33,184 nt of DNA. It comes from SKVR01 sp964410015 (lineage in GTDB: Bacteria > Bacteroidota > Bacteroidia > Bacteroidales > UBA7960). Positions 25,378-33,177 of this stretch are shown piece after piece. The notes under the pieces are model-generated. The model ran no database searches. It was not told the origin of the DNA and saw only the letters and a list, made by a program, of their open reading frames with translations. The stretch covers positions 1 through 33,184 of the forward strand of contig CAYPFV010000017.1 of the NCBI GenBank assembly GCA_964410015.1. Direction: 5' to 3'. The stretch's first letter is position 1. The number at the start of each line of letters is the position of its first letter. The position numbers and the translations under genes are program-made.

Positions 25378-25755
25378 TGTTTTTAAAAAGTAAAACTTAA
25401 CATTTATCGTGTGAAAGATAAAGTTTTTCATACTAATTTTACCATAAGCGCAAGTTTTTTATCTGAAAAAATCAAATATTAAATTACCATTCAGATGTGT
25501 GTGGATATGCCACTGACTTAATAGTACAATGCAGCAAAAAATATGAATGATAAATTTTAAAAAGTGTCAGGATCCGTTCCATTTTTCGTCTTTTTTCTGG
25601 TCAATAATGAAAATACAACAAACCATTTTTCATGAAAACTGTTTAAACAGGTATTCAGCATATTTTGATTATTATATTCAGCAGTAAAGTAAATTTAGTA
25701 TGTTCAAAAAATATTCTAATATGAACATTCATAGTACAAAATAAAAATCAATATC
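25378..25755. other. AT-rich region upstream of the cysE leader
   Basis: No gene is seen. The leader transcript's promoter should lie near the right end. TAAATTTA (25690-25697) fits the -7 consensus except for its last base and has TTTG at 25664-25667, 22 bases upstream, a little too far. Just after it lies the inverted repeat described at 25700-25728. Confidence 0.4.
25700..25728 (+). promoter_or_regulatory. Candidate operator: ATGTTCA-N15-TGAACAT
   Basis: Perfect 7-bp inverted half-sites ATGTTCA (25700-25706) and TGAACAT (25722-25728) are 22 bases apart centre to centre, about two helical turns. They lie just downstream of the weak promoter candidate and 28 bases before the leader ORF, a position suited to a repressor. 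The binding protein is unknown. Confidence 0.35.
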
Positions 25756-25839
25756 ATGGAATACATCCTTTCACAATCATTACTTTGCAATTATTGTTGT
25801 TGTTTTAAAAACATTGCTATGCATACAATGGATGGATAA
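25756..25839 (+). CDS. Cysteine-rich leader peptide of the cysE-cysK operon
   Basis: A 27-codon ORF ending in TAA at 25837-25839, encoding MEYILSQSLLCNYCCCFKNI and a seven-residue tail, AMHTMDG. Codons 11-16 are Cys-Asn-Tyr-Cys-Cys-Cys (TGC AAT TAT TGT TGT TGT), four rare-residue codons of the operon's end product in six positions. The upstream bases are A-rich, as usual for Bacteroidetes starts. The ORF is followed by a strong terminator 32 bases after its stop, then by cysE. This is the standard layout of a ribosome-mediated amino-acid attenuator, here for cysteine. The peptide itself is probably of no use to the cell; translation speed is the signal. Confidence 0.8.
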   Translation: MEYILSQSLLCNYCCCFKNIAMHTMDG

Positions 25840-25890
25840 CTTTATGATTAAAGTCAAAAAAATAATCAATTAACCCTTTCATTGATGCAT
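25819..25890 (+). promoter_or_regulatory. Predicted antiterminator of the cysteine attenuator
   Basis: Bases 25819-25835, the last codons of the leader ORF, pair with 25875-25890, the terminator's 5' arm and loop. ATGCAT pairs with ATGCAT (6 bp). After one bulged A, CAATG pairs with CATTG, followed by G-U and A-U. After one T-T mismatch, GG pairs with CC. This makes about 15 base pairs around a 39-base loop and excludes the terminator. A ribosome halted with Cys codon 25801-25803 in the A site would reach to about 25813 and leave this strand free; one at the stop codon would cover it. Ribosome edges are estimates from the E. coli footprint. Confidence 0.75.
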
Positions 25891-25904
25891 GAAGGGGTTT
25901 TTTT
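25872..25904 (+). terminator. Intrinsic terminator of the cysE leader (attenuator)
   Basis: AACCCTTTCAT (25872-25882) pairs with ATGAAGGGGTT (25889-25899) through 11 base pairs with one G-U, a 6-base loop TGATGC, and a run of seven T (25898-25904). It stands 42 bases before the cysE ATG with no upstream protein gene on this strand except the leader ORF, so its purpose must be to control read-through into cysE-cysK. Confidence 0.9.
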
Positions 25905-25945
25905 ATGGATAAACACTAACAATTCACTAAATAATCTAGCAAAAA

Positions 25946-26779
25946 ATGGAAAAACTACAGGATTTTATTTCGCAGTTATACCACGATCATACCAGTGAAG
26001 AATGCTATATGCCTTGTAAAACAGATAGCAACAAGTTTATCAATGATATGAATCAGTTGCTGTTTCCTCTTGATGTGCCCCGCAGTATCAAAGACTACCA
26101 TCTGCGTTTCAGAGAGTGCGAGTTACAGTTTCGGAAACTGCTAAGTTCATTAAGTTCTTTATTACAGGAAAAACCGGAAAAAATCATTGACGATTTCTTT
26201 ACTGCCTTGCCCGGTATTTACAAAAAGCTACGCAAAGACGCCGAATCTATCTATAAATTTGATCCTGCGGCAGCCAGTGTTCAGGAGGTGATTCATGCTT
26301 ATCCGGGTTTCTATGCCATTATGGTCTACCGGTTGTCGCACCAACTGGTCAAACAAAATGTACCTGTACTTCCCCGGGTGATTTCCGAGTATGCACATAG
26401 TAGAACAGGTATCGATATCAACCCATGTGCACTTATTGGAGATAGTTTTTTTATTGATCACGGAACTGGAGTTGTTATAGGTGAGACCACTTCGATTGGC
26501 AACAACGTAAAGATTTACCAGGGTGTTACCCTGGGGGCACTAACAGTGGAAAAGACACTGGCATCTACCAAAAGGCATCCTACTATTGGCGATAATGTAA
26601 TTATTTATGCGGGTAGTACTGTTTTGGGTGGAAAAACCGAGATCGGTCATGATTCGGTGATCGGCGGTAATGTGTGGCTGACTGAAAGTGTACCGCCAAA
26701 CTCACTTGTTTACCATAAAAGCGAGATCAGAATACGTTCGGGAAAAACTTTTGGTAATCCGATCAACTTCGTGATCTGA
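25946..26779 (+). CDS. cysE: Serine O-acetyltransferase
   Basis: First step of cysteine synthesis: serine plus acetyl-CoA to O-acetylserine. The 277-residue protein has an N-terminal helical domain (about 1-150) and a left-handed beta-helix of hexapeptide repeats (about 150-260). Catalytic D157 (GIDINP) and H172 (FIDHGTGVVIGE) are present with the same 15-residue spacing as D143 and H158 in E. coli CysE. NVKIYQGVTLGAL and KRHPTIGDNVIIYAGSTVLGG carry the acetyl-CoA site. The N-terminal domain is longer than in the Bacillus type. It starts 42 bases after the attenuator's terminator and 45 bases precede cysK, so both are controlled together. Confidence 0.95.
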   Translation: MEKLQDFISQLYHDHTSEECYMPCKTDSNKFINDMNQLLFPLDVPRSIKDYHLRFRECELQFRKLLSSLSSLLQEKPEKIIDDFFTALPGIYKKLRKDAESIYKFDPAAASVQEVIHAYPGFYAIMVYRLSHQLVKQNVPVLPRVISEYAHSRTGIDINPCALIGDSFFIDHGTGVVIGETTSIGNNVKIYQGVTLGALTVEKTLASTKRHPTIGDNVIIYAGSTVLGGKTEIGHDSVIGGNVWLTESVPPNSLVYHKSEIRIRSGKTFGNPINFVI

Positions 26780-26824
26780 ATCCTTTGAACAAACAAATAA
26801 ATCTTTAACCTTAAAAAAAAATCT

Positions 26825-27742
26825 ATGAAAGCAAACAGCGTACTCCAACTGATTGGAAACACCCCTCATGTAAGAATCAATAATCTTTACTCTTCTGACT
26901 ATGAAGTTTGGATGAAGTTGGAGAAAAACAATCCGGGCTCGAGTATCAAAGACAGGATAGCCCTGTCAATGATAGAAGATGCCGAGCAAAAAGGATTGTT
27001 GAAAAAGGGGGGAACCATTATAGAACCCACCTCAGGTAATACCGGTATTGGTTTGGCTATGGTAGGGGCAGTAAAAGGATACAAAGTAATACTGGTAATG
27101 CCGGAAAGCATGTCTGTGGAAAGGAGAAGGATCATGAAAACTCTGGGAGCGGAATTTCACCTCACTCCCCGGGAAAAAGGGATGAAAGGTGCTATTGAAC
27201 AAGCCTATCGATTAGAGAAAGAAATGCCCGAGTCATGGGTACCCAGGCAGTTTGAGAATGCTGCCAATCCCAAAATCCATCGTGATGCTACAGCAAAGGA
27301 GATATTAGATGATTTTCCGGAAGGCATCGACTACATGATCACCGGAGTAGGCACCGGTGGACATATTACAGGTGTTGCACAGGTTTTAAAACAGAAATTT
27401 CCCAATATGAAAGTATATGCCGTAGAACCCGAATTATCGCCCGTGATTGGCGGTGGTGAACCGGGACCACATCCTTTGCAGGGTATTGGAGCAGGATTTA
27501 TTCCTCAAAATCTCGACAGAAATCTTCTGGATGGTGTAATTGCTGTGAGCAAAGAAGAAGCTTTTGATTTTGCCCGCAAAGCAGCTGGAAATGAAGGATT
27601 GTTTATTGGTATTTCTTCCGGGGCTTCTTTGGCAGCGGTCAATAAAAAGATACCGGAAATCCCTGAAGGTTCAAGAATATTAACTTTTTGCTACGACACA
27701 GGCGAAAGATATCTTTCTGTGGATGGTCTGTTCGACTTATGA
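26825..27742 (+). CDS. cysK: Cysteine synthase (O-acetylserine sulfhydrylase)
   Basis: PLP enzyme of 305 residues that makes cysteine from O-acetylserine and sulfide, the step after CysE. The PLP lysine is K42 in NNPGSSIKDR. EPTSGNTGIGLA is the substrate and cofactor loop, GVGTGGHITG binds the cofactor phosphate, and GISSGAS lies near the C-terminus. Length and motifs fit CysK or CysM equally; with cysE next to it, CysK is the natural reading. CysE and CysK often form a bi-enzyme complex; the CysE C-terminal Ile that inserts into CysK in other bacteria is matched here by a terminal Val-Ile. Confidence 0.95.
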   Translation: MKANSVLQLIGNTPHVRINNLYSSDYEVWMKLEKNNPGSSIKDRIALSMIEDAEQKGLLKKGGTIIEPTSGNTGIGLAMVGAVKGYKVILVMPESMSVERRRIMKTLGAEFHLTPREKGMKGAIEQAYRLEKEMPESWVPRQFENAANPKIHRDATAKEILDDFPEGIDYMITGVGTGGHITGVAQVLKQKFPNMKVYAVEPELSPVIGGGEPGPHPLQGIGAGFIPQNLDRNLLDGVIAVSKEEAFDFARKAAGNEGLFIGISSGASLAAVNKKIPEIPEGSRILTFCYDTGERYLSVDGLFDL

Positions 27743-27907
27743 TACATATAACACCGCCCGGAGTCTGTAAATGAAGGTAATTGACTGATCTGTAATGTTC
27801 GGTTTCAGACCTTGCTGCATTTTAAAAAAACAAGGAATTTTCTAATTTGAAAGACTGATTTCAATGCCGGCAAAACATATAAACCGGATATTACAGAGGG
27901 TTACTAT

Positions 27908-28471
27908 CTAACCAAAGAGAGATTTCACATCAACATTTTGTCGTTCTTTGTCACTGATTTCAAATAGTCTTTTGGTTTTGAAATTAAAAATCATAGCAAA
28001 AACATTGGAAGGAAACATCTGGCAAGCGTTGTTGTAATCTGTTACCGCTGCATTATAGGCACGGCGGGCAGCGCTGAGTTGTTCTTCTACTTCGTTGAGG
28101 CTTCCCTGCAATTGCATAAAGTTTTGGTTTGCCTTCAGATCGGGATAGTTTTCCAAGGCAACCATTATTCCACCCATAGCACGCGAGATCTTGTTATCGA
28201 GGTCAACTTTTTCGTTGTCAGACAGGTTGCCAGACACAGCCTTGGCCCGCATCTCTGTGATGTCTGTAAGAGTTTGTCGTTCGTGTTCCATGTATTTTTG
28301 CACAGTTGCTACCAGATTGGGGATCAGATCGTATCTTTTCTTTGCCATGGCATCGATGCTGGCAAAGGCTTTTTCGGCCATGTTACGCAATCCTACCAGT
28401 CTGTTGTATCCCAGGATAGCAAAAAGTATAAATACGCCCAGGGCAATCCATAAACCTATACTTCCTTCCAT
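27908..28471 (-). CDS. LemA family protein
   Basis: A 187-residue protein anchored by one N-terminal transmembrane segment (about 6-24, LWIALGVFILFAILGYNRL), with the helical-bundle body outside the cytoplasm. The family signature NMAEKAFASIDAMAKKRYDL followed by IPNLV, the LTDIT segment and the C-terminal YNNACQMFPSNVFAMIFNF are typical of LemA. Function is unknown; the family is widespread and often sits beside a TPM-domain or peptidase gene, neither of which is next to it here. It converges with cysK across 165 bases in which I see no clear terminator. Confidence 0.93.
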   Translation of the reverse strand: MEGSIGLWIALGVFILFAILGYNRLVGLRNMAEKAFASIDAMAKKRYDLIPNLVATVQKYMEHERQTLTDITEMRAKAVSGNLSDNEKVDLDNKISRAMGGIMVALENYPDLKANQNFMQLQGSLNEVEEQLSAARRAYNAAVTDYNNACQMFPSNVFAMIFNFKTKRLFEISDKERQNVDVKSLFG

Positions 28472-28851
28472 GATTTTCTCTTTTTTTTAATGGGTTAAAA
28501 AATAAATGTAGTGTTTCAATTCAATGATTGAAGCAATTGGCGTTGAAGAAAAACCCTGCCAGCCGGGTGACAAGTGAATTTTAGACTTCCTGTAACACAA
28601 ATGCCTGCTTGCTTTAAAAGGTAAAAATACGAAAATAATTGTTCCCCGGATCAATGCCAAACATTATCGGGTTTCTTTTTGCACGAGCGCTCGCCAATAT
28701 GTCTTATTACCAATACCTTATTTCTGTGCCAACAATAGGCATCTTTAATTTTTATGGCAAAAATATGGCAAAGCATCGGTATCAGGTGGGGGTGAAAATA
28801 AAAATTGAATTAACTTTGTTGTAACCGGTTTATTTTTTCAACAATTTTTTC
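28472..28851. promoter_or_regulatory. Divergent promoter region between lemA and the acyltransferase
   Basis: These 380 bases hold no trusted gene; an open frame at 28639-28824 has no features of a real protein. TAACTTTG at 28811-28818 on the plus strand is a full match to TAnnTTTG and would give a leader of about 27 bases for the acyltransferase, but a clear -33 is missing. Confidence 0.4.
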
Positions 28852-29409
28852 ATGAAAACCATAAGTTATCTGATATTAAAGATGATGGGATGGAGAGTAA
28901 CTCATCCCATGCCAGAAGGTATACACAAGGCGGTGGTGATTATGGCACCGCATACAAGCAACTGGGATTTTCTGATAGGCAAGCTGGGATTGCTTTCGCA
29001 TGGGGTAAAAATTAAAACACTGATTAAAAAAGAGTCTTTCTTTTTCCCATTAGGTATCATTTTGAAGGCGCTGGGAGCTATTCCTGTAGACAGAGGTATG
29101 AGTGCCGGCACTATAAAAAAAGTTGCCGATATGATGAATTCCACTGATAATTTTTTTCTTCTCATTACGCCTGAAGGCACAAGAAAGCTTTCGAAAAGGT
29201 GGAAAAAAGGGTTTTATTTTTTGGCAGAGCATGCCAATGTTCCTGTTATTTTGGGTTTTTTAGATTATAAAACAAAAACCGGTGGTATGGGTCCTGTATT
29301 TTATCCAACTGGTAATTATGAAGAAGACCTGAAAAAAATTCAGGAGTTTTATAAAGATAAAACAGCGCGGTACCCAGAGAATTTTAATTTGTCTGCTGCT
29401 GACCGTTAA
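28852..29409 (+). CDS. PlsC-like 1-acylglycerol-3-phosphate acyltransferase
   Basis: A 185-residue acyltransferase of the PlsC superfamily, expected to transfer an acyl chain to a glycerophosphate or similar lipid at the inner membrane. Block I HTSNWD (H34, D39) is the HX4D catalytic pair, block II lies near FFFPLG, and block III is TPEGTRKLSKRW with E108-G109-T110-R111. IPVDRG at about 80 is also typical. It is shorter than standard PlsC (about 240 residues) and lacks clear extra membrane helices, as do many Bacteroidetes paralogues of unknown substrate. Its 3' end overlaps the convergent beta-barrel gene by 26 bases. Confidence 0.88.
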   Translation: MKTISYLILKMMGWRVTHPMPEGIHKAVVIMAPHTSNWDFLIGKLGLLSHGVKIKTLIKKESFFFPLGIILKALGAIPVDRGMSAGTIKKVADMMNSTDNFFLLITPEGTRKLSKRWKKGFYFLAEHANVPVILGFLDYKTKTGGMGPVFYPTGNYEEDLKKIQEFYKDKTARYPENFNLSAADR

Positions 29410-30265
29410 ATAATCCTTCCAGATTAATCCTCACCCATACTGTATACCGGGGCAGTATATCAGCATTATTTCCCAGGTTTATCCTGCTCATGTTTACAGA
29501 TGCTCCGGTGCGCAGCGAAAAATCATCGTTTACATCCATTTTTAAACCCACGCCGGTATAAAACCCAAATCCAATTCCGTAGTCTCTGATGTTGTAATAC
29601 TCACTGCGAGGCTGTCGGATGTTGATGTTGATACCGTCAATGTTTACTTTATTTTCCAATATTTCTGCATCGGTAAGGGAAACACCACTTTCTATAAAAG
29701 GATGAATATATCCCGGGCTTTGCAGGGTGTACTGAAATCCTGCGATCACCTCAATTCTTTCTTCCTCAGCATAAATATCGGGAAGTAAGAGATAAGGTTC
29801 AGTAGTGGAAGTAAACTTATCTGTGATCAAAGTAAATTTATCAGAAACTGATAGCTGAGTATAGTTAAATTCACCTACAACAGCGAATTTATCACTAAGA
29901 TGAATTCCGCCAAAAACTCCCACCTGAAGAGATGAGTTATACCTCATGTTTCCAGGTAATTCGCCTATTTGAAAAGATTCGATAATATCATCCACATCCC
30001 TGACGATACGGTCGAAATTGTATTGGCGAAAAAGTGCGTCTTCAAGGTTGTGTTCGGTGGTTGCAGCATCGCCGTTGTAATAGTTGGCGGTGGCGTTGTT
30101 GGCAAAATATCCACCGAAATTTAATCCGTAAACAAAATGTATGGTAGGTTCTTTTTTTTGATCGGATAAGTTTTTATGTATAGAGGAAGATTTGTTACTT
30201 TTGGCATACGAACCACAAACAAGAATCAGGAAAACAGTAAAAAAAATACAATACTTTTTGGTCAT
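29384..30265 (-). CDS. Outer membrane beta-barrel protein
   Basis: A 293-residue exported protein. The signal peptide is MTKKYCIFFTVFLILVCGSY with cleavage near SYAKS. The mature part alternates aromatic and polar residues in amphipathic strands, e.g. FAVVGEFNYTQLSVSDKF, GFGFYTGVGLKM and FSLRTGASVNMSRINLGN, ending YTVWVRINLEGLF, which suits an 8-10 strand PorT/OmpW-like barrel of Bacteroidetes. I cannot name a function. It starts 12 bases after the meaB stop on the same strand and so is probably its operon partner. Its last 26 bases overlap the acyltransferase gene on the other strand. Confidence 0.8.
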   Translation of the reverse strand: MTKKYCIFFTVFLILVCGSYAKSNKSSSIHKNLSDQKKEPTIHFVYGLNFGGYFANNATANYYNGDAATTEHNLEDALFRQYNFDRIVRDVDDIIESFQIGELPGNMRYNSSLQVGVFGGIHLSDKFAVVGEFNYTQLSVSDKFTLITDKFTSTTEPYLLLPDIYAEEERIEVIAGFQYTLQSPGYIHPFIESGVSLTDAEILENKVNIDGININIRQPRSEYYNIRDYGIGFGFYTGVGLKMDVNDDFSLRTGASVNMSRINLGNNADILPRYTVWVRINLEGLFNGQQQTN

Positions 30266-30277
30266 GATTTCGCAAAG

Positions 30278-31396
30278 TTAATCATTCTGGTTTTGTGCCC
30301 CAAAATACACTTTCAAGAGTTTCTCTGCTGCCTGGTAGGAAGTTAGCTGATTATTTTCCAATGCTTTGATGGTTTCATCTGTCCGTGCGATCACCTCAGG
30401 GTGTTGGTAAAAGCGCTCTGTGAGGGCAAGTCTGATGTTTTCGTACATATGATTGATATGCTGGTTTTTTCTTTTTTGATTAAAGAATCCGTTTTTTTTC
30501 ACCAATGCCATGTATTCATCGATCATACTGCCAATGTTGTCCAGGTTGGTTTTATAGATACTGGAGCAGGTTTCCACTCTGGGCGTCCAGCCCGATGGGG
30601 CAGGAGGGAAGAGGTGCAGGGCATTCTGGTATTGTACTTTTGCTTTTTGGGCATTGGTAATGTTGTCGGTATCTGCCTTGTTGATAACAATGGCATCGCA
30701 CATCTCCATGATGCCCCTTTTGATTCCCTGCAGTTCATCGCCGGCGCCTGCCAGCATGAGCAAAAGGAAGAAGTCGACCATAGAGTGTACGGTTGTTTCG
30801 GATTGACCAACCCCAACGGTTTCTACCAAAATACGGTCGAAACCAGCTGTTTCGCATAAAAAAATTATTTCTCTTGTTTTGCGTGCCACTCCACCCAGAG
30901 AACCCGCAGAAGGGCTGGGTCTGATAAAAGCATTGGAGTTTACAGACAAGTTTTCCATACGTGTTTTATCACCAAGAATGCTTCCTTTCGAAATTTCGCT
31001 GCTGGGGTCCACTGCCAAAACGGCAATTTTATGCCCCTGCGAGATCAGTTGCATACCAAAGGCTTCGATAAAGGTACTTTTTCCCACACCAGGAACACCT
31101 GTGATACCGATACGAACAGAGGGTACGGCATGCGGGATACATTGCTCTATAATTTCCTGTGCCTGCCTGTAATGCTCAGGACGTGAACTTTCAACAAGGG
31201 TAATGGCTTTGCTCAATATTGTGCGGTTTCCTTCTCTGATTCCTTTCACATATGCCTCTGTTGATAATTCTTTTTTGAGATTTACAAACATTTTTTTTAC
31301 CGCCTGCAGGTTAATGTCAGGTAGTTTTTCTACACCTTTCATTTCTTCCAGTGCCGTTTTGTTTTTTTTATCAGTCTGTAAAGGATTGTTTTCCAT
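30278..31396 (-). CDS. meaB: Methylmalonyl-CoA mutase-associated GTPase MeaB
   Basis: G3E-family P-loop GTPase that guards and reloads adenosylcobalamin-dependent methylmalonyl-CoA mutase. With the start at 31396 (MENNPLQ) it has 372 residues; an upstream in-frame ATG at 31435 would add 13. Motifs: Walker A GVPGVGKST (about 100-108), LAVDPSSEISKGSILGDKTR, the switch region with FIRPSPSAGSLGGVARKT, DRILVETVGVGQSE, and the base-recognition NKAD. The C-terminal dimerisation arm is present. The mutase genes (mutA/mutB) are not in the window. The mutase pathway links succinyl-CoA to propionate, common in Bacteroidetes. Confidence 0.94.
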   Translation of the reverse strand: MENNPLQTDKKNKTALEEMKGVEKLPDINLQAVKKMFVNLKKELSTEAYVKGIREGNRTILSKAITLVESSRPEHYRQAQEIIEQCIPHAVPSVRIGITGVPGVGKSTFIEAFGMQLISQGHKIAVLAVDPSSEISKGSILGDKTRMENLSVNSNAFIRPSPSAGSLGGVARKTREIIFLCETAGFDRILVETVGVGQSETTVHSMVDFFLLLMLAGAGDELQGIKRGIMEMCDAIVINKADTDNITNAQKAKVQYQNALHLFPPAPSGWTPRVETCSSIYKTNLDNIGSMIDEYMALVKKNGFFNQKRKNQHINHMYENIRLALTERFYQHPEVIARTDETIKALENNQLTSYQAAEKLLKVYFGAQNQND

Positions 31397-31576
31397 AGTT
31401 ATGATCGGGTATTTTGTTCTTTTGGAATCAAACAATCATATCTGGCACGTTTTTCGCCAAAAACACGTATCTGAACACAATTCACCAAAAGTATGTTTCG
31501 TTTAAAACATTAACGAATGAAAAAACTTTTGGTTGTATATAATGATTAATTTTGTTGAAAATCACAGAATGTAAAA

Positions 31577-32377
31577 ATGCTACATCATAAAATATATCCC
31601 AATAAAGAATCAGACCAATGGGTAGTTTTTATTCATGGGGCAGGTGGTAGTTCCAGGGTTTGGTTCCGGCAGATTCAGAGCTATGTTAAACATTTTAACC
31701 TGATGCTTATCGATTTGCACGGACATGGAAATTCCCGACCCCAATCCAAAGAAAAAAAAATCACTTATTCTTTTGAACATATAGCGCTTGATATAGTAAA
31801 AGTGCTCGATCACAACCAAATTAAAAGCGCACATTTTGTAGGTGTATCTATGGGTACTATTATTGTACGCAAGCTCGCTGAAATAAAAAAGCAGTATGTA
31901 CAATCTATGATACTGGTAGGAGCGATCACAAAACTTAATTTTAAATCCCGTTTTCTTGTCAGGTTAGGAAGAACATTTCACCGGATCATCCCTTTTATGT
32001 GGTTGTATAAGGTTTTTGCCTTTATTATCATGCCGCTTGATCAACATCAGGAATCCAGGAATGTATTTATTAATGAAGCACGTAAGTTGGCCAGGCATGA
32101 ATTTATCAGGTGGTTTCAGCTTACCCGCCGTCTTACTGCCAAACTGACCCGTATGGAAGAGCAAGACCCAGAAATTCCTACGCTATATGTGATGGGCGAC
32201 CAGGATTATATTTTGCTGGAACCGGTAAAGGACCTTGTTAAAAAATATAAAAGTCGTTCGTTGTTGGTCATTGAAAAATGTGGACATGTGGTCAATATCG
32301 AAAAAGCAAACCTTTTCAATAAACTCTCTATCGACTTTTTAAAAACATTTCAAAACAAGCAGGTATCTGCCGGTTAA
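31577..32377 (+). CDS. Alpha/beta hydrolase
   Basis: A 266-residue hydrolase of the alpha/beta fold. Oxyanion-hole segment FIHGAGGSSRVW (about 18-29), then LIDLHGHGNSRP, nucleophile elbow GVSMG with S91, acid D208 in MGDQD and base H237 in KCGHVVN form a full Ser-Asp-His triad. The cap region (about 110-190) is basic and helical. The substrate is unknown: an esterase, lipase or C-C hydrolase would all fit. It has its own promoter region of about 140 bases shared with divergent meaB and is 182 bases before the next gene. Confidence 0.9.
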   Translation: MLHHKIYPNKESDQWVVFIHGAGGSSRVWFRQIQSYVKHFNLMLIDLHGHGNSRPQSKEKKITYSFEHIALDIVKVLDHNQIKSAHFVGVSMGTIIVRKLAEIKKQYVQSMILVGAITKLNFKSRFLVRLGRTFHRIIPFMWLYKVFAFIIMPLDQHQESRNVFINEARKLARHEFIRWFQLTRRLTAKLTRMEEQDPEIPTLYVMGDQDYILLEPVKDLVKKYKSRSLLVIEKCGHVVNIEKANLFNKLSIDFLKTFQNKQVSAG

Positions 32378-32559
32378 GGCAATTAAAAAAATCTTCTATG
32401 AAAAAAAAGCATCGCAAAAAATTGTAATGATAATTTAATCAGACTATTTTTTGTCGAAAAAATCATCAAATTTTGCCCAAAAATTATTACCTTTCACAAA
32501 GTTTTGAAACAATAATCCCAATGCTTTTCGTTTACAATTTATTTAACCCAGATTATGCT

Positions 32560-33177
32560 ATGAATATGATAAAAAATGGTGTGATAAGTTTTGCAGGTTT
32601 TTTTATTTTTACATTTATTTTTTTCCATACAGAAGAAACTATTGCTCAAACCACTCCTGAAATACTCGATAACGGAACGCTGAAAGAACAATACGATTAC
32701 CTCAATGAGCGAACCAATATTTATAACAATTTTAGAGCTATCCGTGAAGACATGTTTCAGAAGATCAGACAAAATTCTCTTGATTCGCTTAATGCCGCCT
32801 TTAATAGTATTGATGATTTGGAAAATGAACTTTCACAAACACGCAACAGGGTTGATTCTTTGCAAAGTGAATTGCAAAGAACCTTTGCTGAGCGCGATGA
32901 AGCTATCAAAAACCGCGATAGTCTTTTTTTGTTTGGATTGCCTGTAAATAAGGTTTTTTACAACCTTATGCTTTGGTCTGTTATCATTGCCTTGCTTGTG
33001 CTGGCGGGTATTCTCTTTGTCCTTTTTAAAAGAGCACATAGCATCACCTCTTCAAAATCAAAAGAACTCATAGAACTTAAATCTGAATTTGATCAATATA
33101 AAAAGTCGTCAAGAGAAAGGTTTGAAAAACAGTCTATCGAACACTTTAACGAGCTCAGAAAACTCAAAGGGATATAA
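32560..33177 (+). CDS. Coiled-coil membrane protein, often misannotated as tRNA (guanine-N1)-methyltransferase
   Basis: A 205-residue protein from the ATG at 32560 (next in-frame ATG 32566). A signal-like hydrophobic N-terminus ends near TIAQTTP. Then come a helical stretch with YNNFRAIREDMFQKIRQNSL, a coiled coil (about 75-130, leucine-rich heptads), a transmembrane segment FYNLMLWSVIIALLVLAGIL, and a basic coiled C-terminal tail with ELKSEFDQYKKSSRERFEK. This layout recalls a Bacteroidetes membrane family that databases label tRNA (guanine-N1)-methyltransferase, yet I see no methyltransferase motif. An earlier ATG at 32473 would hide the signal sequence inside. Function unknown. Confidence 0.7.
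   Translation: MNMIKNGVISFAGFFIFTFIFFHTEETIAQTTPEILDNGTLKEQYDYLNERTNIYNNFRAIREDMFQKIRQNSLDSLNAAFNSIDDLENELSQTRNRVDSLQSELQRTFAERDEAIKNRDSLFLFGLPVNKVFYNLMLWSVIIALLVLAGILFVLFKRAHSITSSKSKELIELKSEFDQYKKSSRERFEKQSIEHFNELRKLKGI

Noticed and set aside
25872..25904. The hairpin as an ordinary end-of-gene terminator or a riboswitch expression platform
   Set aside because: No gene on this strand ends upstream. The Cys leader ORF and the matching antiterminator explain it better than a ligand-binding aptamer, for which I saw no conserved multi-stem fold.
28639..28824. 61-codon open frame before the acyltransferase
   Set aside because: No recognisable domain, odd composition, and it ends just before the probable -7 element; more likely the promoter region.
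32473..33177. A genuine tRNA (guanine-N1)-methyltransferase
   Set aside because: No knot-fold or AdoMet-binding motif; the protein is a signal/coiled-coil/membrane segment design.
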